A DNA stretch of 64,000 bases from DATBSL01 sp963729875. Its GTDB lineage: Bacteria; Acidobacteriota; Vicinamibacteria; Fen-336. Both the position numbers and the translations under genes were made by a program. How positions within the stretch are numbered: the first letter of the stretch is position 1; each line of letters opens with the position of its first letter. Shown here piece by piece: positions 50,842 to 57,088 of this stretch. The stretch covers positions 558,001-622,000 of the forward strand of contig CAVSPR010000002.1 in NCBI GenBank assembly GCA_963729875.1, given 5' to 3'. The notes under the pieces are model-generated. The model had not been told where the DNA came from and ran no database searches. It worked only from the letters and a program-made list of their open reading frames with translations.

Positions 50842-52482
50842 ATGAGCCCCACGCCCCTTCGTCTCCGCGTCACGCCGCCGATCGGCGAGCCCTTCGAGCA
50901 TGTCTGCGAGGGCGACGCGCTCGTCGTGGGCCGCTCCTCCAAGGCCGACCTCGTGCTCTCCGACCGGTTCCTCTCGCGGCAGCACGCGCGTTTCTACCGC
51001 GAGGGCGACGCGTGGATGGTCGAGGACCTCGGCTCGCGGAACACCACGCTGCTGAACGGCCGCCCGCTCGGCGGCCCCTCGCGGGTGGGCCCGGGAGACC
51101 TCGTCAAGCTCTCGGAGACGGTGATCAGCATCGAGGGTGAAGGTGCCCCGGCGTCCCGGCCCAAGGTCGAGAGCGACATCAGGACCAGCTCCTCCGACAC
51201 GATCGTGCTCCGCTCGGCGTCGGAGCTGCTCGCCGCGTCGGAGCGTGAGTCGGCGGGCCGGCTCAAGCTGCTGAACGAGGTCCACCGGGCGCTCGCGGCG
51301 CCTCTCTCGCTCGAGGAGCTCCTCGAGGCGGTCCTCGACCGGACCTTCGCCCACCTCGGGCCGGAAGAAGCGGTGATCTACCTGAAGAAGCCCTACGGGG
51401 GCCTGGAGCGGTCGGCGAGCCGCCGCCTGCCCTCGGCCCGCGGCGACTTCTTCTTCTCGCGCAGCCTCGAGAGCGAGGTGGCGGACAAGGGCCAGGCCGC
51501 GCTCGTTCTCGACGCGCAGACCGACGAGCGCTTCGCCGCTGCCGAGAGCATCCTGAGCTCCGGCGTGCGGAGCCTCATCGCGGCCCCGCTGCTCGACTCG
51601 GGGGGCAGCCTGGGCATGATCGTGCTCAGCTCCCGCATCCACGTCCGGCGCTTTGCCGAGCAGGACCTCGAGCTTCTGACCGCCCTCGGCTCGGTGGCCG
51701 CCCTGCGCATCCGCAACCTCTCGCTGGCCGAGGAGGGCGCGCGACGCCGCGAGCTCGAGAAGGAGATGGCGCTCGCCCGCCAGATCCAGCTGGCCCTGCT
51801 CCCCGAGCACCTCCCCGAGATCCCCGGCTACTCGGTCTTCGCGATGAACGACGCCTCGCGCGCGGTGTCCGGGGACTTCTACGAGTTCCAGGGCCGCGAC
51901 GAGGGCGACGAGCAGGTCATCGTCATCGCCGACGTGTCCGGCAAGGGGATGGCGGCCTCGCTCCTCGCCGCCTCCTTCGACGCGCTGCTCATGGGCCCGA
52001 TCGAGGTGGGCCACGGGACCGACCTCATCTGCGCCAAGATCTCCCGGCGCCTCTTCATGAAGACCCCGCCCGAGCGCTACGTGACCGCCTTCATCGCGGC
52101 CCTCGATCCCGCCCCCGGGCGGCTCTCCTACACGAACGCGGGCCACAACCCGGGCCTCCTGGTGCGCGCCGACGGGACGGTGCAGCGGCTCGAGGCGAAC
52201 GGCCTGCCCCTGGGCCTCTTCCCGATTCTCGAGTACGAGCGCGTCGAGGTGACGCTCCAGCCGGGAGACCTCCTCGTCCTCTACACCGACGGGATCACGG
52301 AGGCGGCGAACCCGAAGGGCGACGAGTTCGGCCTCGAGCGGTTGCAGGCGGTGGTGAAGAAATACGCCCAGGAGCCCCTCGTGGCCCTGGCGGTGGCCAT
52401 CGAGACGGCGGTCGAGGTGTTCGCCGACGGCACGCCGTTTGGCGACGACCGCACCCTCGTCATGCTGCGCCGCGAGCCGTAG
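50842..52482 (+). CDS. FHA-GAF-SpoIIE phosphatase
   Basis: A 546-residue signalling protein. FHA at about 1-95 (VVGRSSKADLVLSD, FLSRQHAR, SRNTTLLNG); GAF at about 145-290; SpoIIE/PP2C at about 320-546 (SGDFYEF, ADVSGKGMAASLL, YTDGITEA, DDRTLV). It probably binds a phosphothreonine partner and dephosphorylates a target, as in partner-switching of sigma factors. A TACGAT box at 50813 may be the -10. It is divergent from the M28 gene and followed by the exosortase gene convergently. No STAS partner is near. Confidence 0.87.
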   Translation: MSPTPLRLRVTPPIGEPFEHVCEGDALVVGRSSKADLVLSDRFLSRQHARFYREGDAWMVEDLGSRNTTLLNGRPLGGPSRVGPGDLVKLSETVISIEGEGAPASRPKVESDIRTSSSDTIVLRSASELLAASERESAGRLKLLNEVHRALAAPLSLEELLEAVLDRTFAHLGPEEAVIYLKKPYGGLERSASRRLPSARGDFFFSRSLESEVADKGQAALVLDAQTDERFAAAESILSSGVRSLIAAPLLDSGGSLGMIVLSSRIHVRRFAEQDLELLTALGSVAALRIRNLSLAEEGARRRELEKEMALARQIQLALLPEHLPEIPGYSVFAMNDASRAVSGDFYEFQGRDEGDEQVIVIADVSGKGMAASLLAASFDALLMGPIEVGHGTDLICAKISRRLFMKTPPERYVTAFIAALDPAPGRLSYTNAGHNPGLLVRADGTVQRLEANGLPLGLFPILEYERVEVTLQPGDLLVLYTDGITEAANPKGDEFGLERLQAVVKKYAQEPLVALAVAIETAVEVFADGTPFGDDRTLVMLRREP

Positions 52483-52495
52483 CCGCTCGCCGCGA

Positions 52496-54079
52496 TCACA
52501 CCCAGAGCTCCCACCGGTCGAAGCCCACCACGTACAGGGCCACGGCCGCGTTGCTGACGACGTGTGCCAGGACCGCGCGGCCGACGCTGTTTCCCCGGAC
52601 CTGTACGATCCCGTAGACCAGGCCGGCGATCGTGCCTCCCAGCCAGCCCGAGTGGATGGCGCCGAAAGCGGCCGACGAGACGAGCAGGGCCAGGGGCGAA
52701 AAGCGCCCCGGCGGCACGTTCACGAACTCCCGGTCGACCAGGCGACGGAGCAGGAACCCGCGAAAGGCGAGCTCCTCGGCGAGCGGCACGACCAGCACGG
52801 AGCCGACGACGCGCGCGACCAGCCAGGCGACCCGCCCCCACCCGGGCAGCCGTCCCCACTCTTCGTGCCATCCCTGCACGGCCTCGAGCGGTGCGTTCGG
52901 CGCCAGGGCGACGAACACCACCGCCGCCACGATCCCGGCGCCGACGGCGCTCCAGGACCAGGACCAGACGAGGCCGCGATAGAAGCGGCGGAAGGCGAAG
53001 AGCACGGGGGCCACGGCCAGCACGCGAACTCCGTACAGGAGGTCGAGGTGGCTGCTGAACAGGCCGGTCAGCAACGAGGTCGCGACGAGCACCAGGAAGG
53101 GCAGCAGGTACGCGGCGGTAGGGCGGTCGAGGACGCTCTCGCTCGGCTCGCGCGCGAAGAACCGGGATCGCTGGACTACGAGGACGAGCGACAGCGCCAC
53201 CCCGCAGAAGAACAGCCACCCCGCCTTGGCGTGGAAGCCGCCCGCCGCGACATCCTCGGACACCAGGGTTCCCACGAGGACGAGCAGGGCGAGCCGCGCG
53301 ACGTTGGCGACCCACGCCGCCACCAGGCCGAACGGCAACAGGAGTAGGGCCCGGGGGAACCGCAAGCGCTCGCGGGCCAGCAGCAGGTACGCCCCGAGGA
53401 AGACGGCCATGAGCCCGACCCCTTCGAACCCCGAGCAGACGGGGTCGATCACCACCTGAAACCGCTCGGAGCCGACGAGGGCCTGAGACGGGTCCGACAC
53501 GGGGTCGTCCAGCGTGGCGCCCAGCACGAGCCCGACCGTGCGGAGAGTCAACGGCCCCAGGGGCCACCACAGCATGGCGCTCGCGTGTCCCGCCATCCAC
53601 GCGCTGATCCCGATCACGGCTCCGGCGGCCAGTGGCCAGAGCGCCGTCGCCCAGGGTCGTCGCGGCTCGCCGGGCAGTGCCGCCGCGAGGGCGGAGAGCG
53701 TCGTCGCGACCGCCGCGAGGCCCCAGAGCGACAGCCAGACCGCGGGACGGCCGGGCGGGGGGCCGGCCGGCGCGAAGATCCTCGCGCTCAGCCACCACAG
53801 CCCCGCGGCCGACAGCAGGTGGACAGCCAGGATCGCCCACGTCGTGGTGTCGAGGCGGCGGGTAGAGAGGAGGATCCGTCCGAGGCGCCGGCGATCCGCG
53901 TGAACGACGAGGGCCGCGCCGATGGCCCCGGACGCCACCAGCACCGCCAGCCAACCCAGGTGGCCGGCGAGCATCCAGTCGTCGGGCCGCCGGCCGAGGG
54001 GCGCCGAGTCGAACGCCGTGCTGAGGGAGGCGTACTCGAAGAAGAGTATCGCTACGGCCGCCCAGGCCGGGAAGGACAT
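52496..54079 (-). CDS. xrtE: Exosortase E fused to a CAAX-type protease (XrtE)
   Basis: A 527-residue multi-membrane-span protein. The N-terminal two thirds hold an exosortase (about 80-310): catalytic C215 in VCSGFEG, R262 in NVARLAL, and H283 in GGFHAK, the Cys-Arg-His triad. The C-terminal part (about 380-527) is a CPBP/CAAX-type protease with E435-E436-xxx-R440 (AEELAFR), FxxxH ending at H476 and HxxxN (H506-N510). This combination is the exosortase E/protease architecture of the VPEID-CTERM system. It would cleave and sort substrates such as the small protein encoded 52 bp upstream. Start ATG 54079; no clear RBS. Confidence 0.9.
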   Translation of the reverse strand: MSFPAWAAVAILFFEYASLSTAFDSAPLGRRPDDWMLAGHLGWLAVLVASGAIGAALVVHADRRRLGRILLSTRRLDTTTWAILAVHLLSAAGLWWLSARIFAPAGPPPGRPAVWLSLWGLAAVATTLSALAAALPGEPRRPWATALWPLAAGAVIGISAWMAGHASAMLWWPLGPLTLRTVGLVLGATLDDPVSDPSQALVGSERFQVVIDPVCSGFEGVGLMAVFLGAYLLLARERLRFPRALLLLPFGLVAAWVANVARLALLVLVGTLVSEDVAAGGFHAKAGWLFFCGVALSLVLVVQRSRFFAREPSESVLDRPTAAYLLPFLVLVATSLLTGLFSSHLDLLYGVRVLAVAPVLFAFRRFYRGLVWSWSWSAVGAGIVAAVVFVALAPNAPLEAVQGWHEEWGRLPGWGRVAWLVARVVGSVLVVPLAEELAFRGFLLRRLVDREFVNVPPGRFSPLALLVSSAAFGAIHSGWLGGTIAGLVYGIVQVRGNSVGRAVLAHVVSNAAVALYVVGFDRWELWV

Positions 54080-54131
54080 CCGGGAACTGCGGCCAACCCG
54101 GCGGTGCGGCCTCTCGCCGGGTCCTGCCGAC

Positions 54132-54386
54132 TCAGCCTTGCTCCGCTCCGCGCCGCCGCCGCCCGGAGAGCGCCCATGCGCCACCCAGGAGCAGCGCCAG
54201 GGCCGCGCCGGAGGCCCTGTAGTCGAATTCCGGCGCGTGGGTCTTCTTCGGGTGGTTCTTGACCGGCTGGGTCGGGCGCGCCGCAGGCTTCCGCCTGAGT
54301 CCGCCTTCGCCATTAGCGTCAGCGGCACTACCGACGGCGGAGAGCGCCAGCACGACGGGCACCACCCAGAGCAGCTTCCGGACCAT
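54132..54386 (-). CDS. Small VPEID-CTERM-like exosortase substrate
   Basis: An 84-residue protein. Signal peptide 1-21, a short basic Pro/Lys/Arg-rich region (22-50), then the sorting tail: APEFD (51-55) instead of VPEID, a hydrophobic stretch (56-74) and a basic RRRR (76-79). The layout motif-hydrophobic-Arg cluster is the PEP-CTERM-class sorting signal. GGGAGG precedes the ATG. It is followed on the same strand by xrtE at 52 bp, so the two are an operon. With fewer than 30 residues of mature protein, it may be a tiny exported peptide or a placeholder. Function unknown. Confidence 0.8.
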   Translation of the reverse strand: MVRKLLWVVPVVLALSAVGSAADANGEGGLRRKPAARPTQPVKNHPKKTHAPEFDYRASGAALALLLGGAWALSGRRRRGAEQG

Positions 54387-54529
54387 GCAGAACCTCCCAA
54401 TGCAGACAACGGCGTCTAGACCGGATGAGGGGGTTCCGGCACTCACGACTCTGGAGGGAGCTGAAGCATAAGGCGGCTCGCGACACCGTCACGTGACGGG
54501 GCTCACAGGGAGTGGTAAGAACAAGACCA

Positions 54530-54648
54530 CCGCGGTATCTCCGACCACTTCGGGCACGGATTCTGGCAACCGGGCTCGGTGACGGCGACGGTGACCTCGC
54601 GGCGGTGTCCATCTCGACGGGGATGTAGATCCCCGGCTCGTCGGTGAG
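54530..54648 (-). pseudogene. Decayed C-terminal end of an M24 peptidase (copy A)
   Basis: Reads LTDEPGIYIPVE, then after a frameshift VTVAVTEPGCQNPCPKWSE, matching the tail of the intact M24 protein at 55680 (FTDEPGIYVPGE...VVVTENGCENLCPKWSG). Its 5' part is absent; homology begins near 54648. It is more diverged than copy B. Confidence 0.7.
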
Positions 54649-54729
54649 CCACTCAGATTCGATCAATCGGGGCTGGCGCTGCAAACCGGGCCTGCCGAGG
54701 CGGGACGCGCGCGATCGTACGATCCGAAG

Positions 54730-54816
54730 CGGCAGGGACAAGGTCACCGAGTCCAGGGCCGTCGTGGCTCCGAATCGGCGCGTGAGCCCCGACACGTCGA
54801 TGATCGATTCACTCAC
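54730..54816 (-). pseudogene. 5' fragment of an ABC-transporter ATPase gene
   Basis: GTG-started text VSESIIDVSGLTRRFGATTALDSVTLSLP is the typical first 29 residues of an ABC ATPase (before Walker A). The frame then continues into unrelated sequence and copy A. Its GTG directly follows the TGA of M24 copy B (TGAGTG), as in an M24-ABC operon. No Walker A or downstream part is present. Confidence 0.65.
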
Positions 54817-54924
54817 TCACACCGCCGTCGGCACCTCGGACGTCCCCGACCACTTCGGGCACAGGTTCTCGCAGCCATTCTCGGTGACGGCGACGGTGTC
54901 TTCGATCCTGATGCCCAGCTCGCC
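54817..54924 (-). pseudogene. C-terminal end of an M24 peptidase (copy B)
   Basis: Reads GELGIRIEDTVAVTENGCENLC then PKWSGTSEVPTAV-stop. It matches the last 36 residues of the intact M24 gene, including over 30 identical bases in a row around the CENLCPKWSG codons. Homology stops abruptly at about 54924. With the intact tail at 55680-55789 it brackets the toxin-antitoxin pair in direct orientation. Confidence 0.75.
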
Positions 54925-55021
54925 TTAGGTATCACCGGCGCGGTCGCTGTCACGGGTGCACACACCCGGAAGTCAGAATCGCCGGCCGTGGCCGTGACCA
55001 GTCCCTTGCCTTGCGCACGAG

Positions 55022-55044
55022 CCTGTATTAGATTCTATTACAGG
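55022..55044. promoter_or_regulatory. Palindromic operator of the toxin-antitoxin operon
   Basis: CCTGTATTAGA-T-TCTATTACAGG, with 10 of 11 arm positions paired, 9 bp before the antitoxin ATG. It overlaps the AGGAG ribosome site and is AT-rich against the background. RHH antitoxins commonly autoregulate through such sites. Confidence 0.7.
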
Positions 55045-55052
55045 AGCAGAGT

Positions 55053-55271
55053 ATGCGCGATACCGTCACGGTCAGCCTGCCTCCAGGGATCCGCCGGGAG
55101 CTCGACCGGATCGCCGCCCAGGAAGGGGTCTCACGCAGCGACGTGCTGCGCGCCTCGCTGGAGGACTACTTCTTCGTGAGGCGTTTCCGGGCGCTGAGGC
55201 AGCGCATGATGGCCGCAGCCCAGGCGCAGGGCATCTTCACCGACGAGGACGTCTTCGACCGCGTGTCATGA
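55053..55271 (+). CDS. RHH (CopG/MetJ-type) antitoxin
   Basis: A 72-residue ribbon-helix-helix protein: the DNA-contacting strand RDTVTVSLPPGIRREL, then helices LDRIAAQEGVSRSDVLRASLEDYF. The C-terminal tail (MAAAQAQGIFTDEDVFDRVS) would wrap and neutralise the toxin. AGGAG lies 6 nt before the ATG. The stop overlaps the toxin start (ATGA, 55268-55271). Autorepression via the palindrome upstream is likely. Confidence 0.88.
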   Translation: MRDTVTVSLPPGIRRELDRIAAQEGVSRSDVLRASLEDYFFVRRFRALRQRMMAAAQAQGIFTDEDVFDRVS

Positions 55272-55678
55272 GGCTCGTCCTCGACGCGAACGTGCTCATC
55301 GCGGCGTTCATCGCGCGGGGGGTATGTGCCGAGCTGTTGGAGCACTGCGTTCGTGAGCACGAGCCGGTCACGTCCGAGGCGGTCCTCGAGGAGGTGCGCC
55401 GGAACCTGGTCGAGAAGGTCAAGGTCAGCGCGGCTCAGGCCGAGCAGACCGTCAGGCTGCTTCGCACTCGCTTCGAAGTCGTCGAGCCGGTTGCCCTCGA
55501 GGCTCAGGTATGCCGCGATCCCGACGACGACGTCGTCCTGGGCACCGCGATAGCGGGACGCTGCGAAGCCATCGTGACTGGCGACAGGGACCTCCTGGAT
55601 CTCGTCACGCACAGGGAAATCACAATCGTCTCGCCCCGTGGGTTCTGGAGCCTCGAAAGCCAGCGTTCCCGCGCCTGA
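55268..55678 (+). CDS. PIN-domain toxin (putative toxin-antitoxin RNase)
   Basis: A 136-residue PIN-fold protein. The acidic residues for Mg2+ binding are visible: D6 in LVLDANVLI, E-rich EEVRRNL, DPDDDVVLGTA, and VTGDRDLLDL. It belongs to the family annotated as putative toxin component, PIN family, a presumed RNase that halts translation. Coupled to the RHH antitoxin by a 4-bp overlap. Its stop is 1 bp from the end of the convergent M24 gene. Confidence 0.88.
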   Translation: MRLVLDANVLIAAFIARGVCAELLEHCVREHEPVTSEAVLEEVRRNLVEKVKVSAAQAEQTVRLLRTRFEVVEPVALEAQVCRDPDDDVVLGTAIAGRCEAIVTGDRDLLDLVTHREITIVSPRGFWSLESQRSRA

Positions 55679-55679
55679 C

Positions 55680-56972
55680 TCACACGACCGCCGGCTCCTC
55701 GGGCGTCCCCGACCACTTCGGGCACAGGTTCTCGCAGCCGTTCTCGGTGACGACGACCGTGTCTTCGTGTCGGATGCCTAACTCGCCCGGGACGTAGATC
55801 CCCGGCTCGTCGGTGAACGTCATCCCCGCGGCCAGCTTCGTCGCGTTGCCCCGGACCATGTAGGGCCACTCGTGGCCGTCGAGGCCGATGCCGTGGCCGA
55901 GGCGGTGCGTGAGGTAGGCGTAGCCGGGCCCGAAACCGCCGTCCTCGATCACCTTTCGCGCCGCCGCGTCGACCGCCTGGCACTCGACACCCGGGCGGGC
56001 GGCCTCGAAGGCGGCGGCCTGCGCCCGCCGGACCAGGTCCCAGATGCGCCGCTGGCGGTCGGTCGGGGGGGCGCCGAAGACCCCGGTTCGCGTGACGTCG
56101 CTCTCGTAGCCGTGGACGCGGCAGCCGCCGTCCACCAGCACGACGTCGCCCCTCTTCAGCGTGCGGGGCTTCGTGGTGCCGTGAGGGAACGCGGCGTCGG
56201 GACCGAAGAGGACGAGCGCCCCCCCGCGCACGCCGAGCCGTCGGTGGGCGGCGGCCACCCACCCCGAGATCTGCGGCACCGTCTGCCCCTCGGCGAGGGA
56301 GGCGAAGACCGCGCGGTACGCGGTCAGGGTGATCGCGCAGGCCCGTCGCATGAGCGCGAGCTCGTGGGCGTCCTTCACCATGCGGCAGCCCGCCGTGACC
56401 GGGGTCGCGCTGGCGAGCCGCGAGGCGGGGAGGGCCTGGGCGATCCCGTCGGAGAACGCGAACGGCATCGTCTCCTCGATGCCGATCCGTCCCGAGGCGA
56501 CGCCGCGATCGGAGAGCGCCCGGGCCACGAGGGCGTAGGGGGACTCGTCCTCCTGCCACGCGCGCACGTCCGTGCCCACGTGGACCTGCTCGCGCGCGCG
56601 GTCCGTCTCGAAGGCGGGGACGATCCAGACCGGTTCGCCGGTCCGGCTCAACACCACGCCGAGGAAACGCTCGGAGAGGCCCCACTCCGCGCCGGTGAAG
56701 TAGGCGAGGCTCGACCCGGGGCCGACCACGAGCGCGTCCAGGCCGGCCTCGACGAGAAGCCGCTGAGCGCGGTCGAGCCGCGCCCGGTGCTCTTCCGCCG
56801 CGATCGGCGACACGCCGTCCCCCATCGGCTGCAGGGCGCGGACGGAGGCCGGCAGGTCGTCGGTGGGGGACTGGGCGGCGGCCTCCCGGCCCGCGGTGGC
56901 GGCGAGGACGGCGGCCCCGGCGGAGAGCTGCAGGGCGCGACGGCGGCTGAGACGGGGGGCGATCTGTTTCAT
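55680..56972 (-). CDS. Tat-exported M24 (Xaa-Pro aminopeptidase-like) peptidase
   Basis: A 430-residue metallopeptidase. The N-terminus LSRRRALQLSAGAAVLAATAG is a Tat signal. The pita-bread domain has the metal ligands: Asp in VDGGCRVHGYESDVTRTG, His in HRLGHGIGLDGHEW, Glu in FTDEPGIY and Glu in RHEDTVVVTENG. It removes N-terminal residues before Pro, in the periplasm if exported. A TAGTCT box lies 11 nt before the ATG, slightly long for leaderless. Copies of its 3' end lie upstream at 54.5-54.9 kb. Confidence 0.88.
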   Translation of the reverse strand: MKQIAPRLSRRRALQLSAGAAVLAATAGREAAAQSPTDDLPASVRALQPMGDGVSPIAAEEHRARLDRAQRLLVEAGLDALVVGPGSSLAYFTGAEWGLSERFLGVVLSRTGEPVWIVPAFETDRAREQVHVGTDVRAWQEDESPYALVARALSDRGVASGRIGIEETMPFAFSDGIAQALPASRLASATPVTAGCRMVKDAHELALMRRACAITLTAYRAVFASLAEGQTVPQISGWVAAAHRRLGVRGGALVLFGPDAAFPHGTTKPRTLKRGDVVLVDGGCRVHGYESDVTRTGVFGAPPTDRQRRIWDLVRRAQAAAFEAARPGVECQAVDAAARKVIEDGGFGPGYAYLTHRLGHGIGLDGHEWPYMVRGNATKLAAGMTFTDEPGIYVPGELGIRHEDTVVVTENGCENLCPKWSGTPEEPAVV

Positions 56973-57073
56973 GGGTGCCGGCGAGACTATGCCTCGACCG
57001 GCCGGCGGTCAACGGGCTTGGCGAATCGCGCGAATCGCGTGGACGTGCCGACGGCCGCCCGCGGCGAGTGTGC

Positions 57074-57079
57074 TAGTCT
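57074..57079 (+). promoter_or_regulatory. Leaderless -10 box (TAGTCT)
   Basis: TAGTCT, 9 nt, then ATG 57089, without a ribosome site. Confidence 0.45.
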
Positions 57080-57088
57080 GACACCCGC

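Larger units (their letters stand above)
54387..55052. other. Gene graveyard with M24 tails and ABC-ATPase head
   Basis: A 666-bp gap with no intact gene. It holds, on the minus strand, a decayed M24-peptidase tail (54530-54648), the first 29 codons of an ABC ATPase (54730-54816) and a second M24 tail (54817-54924), followed by the toxin-antitoxin promoter. The remainder (54387-54529, 54649-54729 and 54925-55020) gave no recognisable content. Confidence 0.7.
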
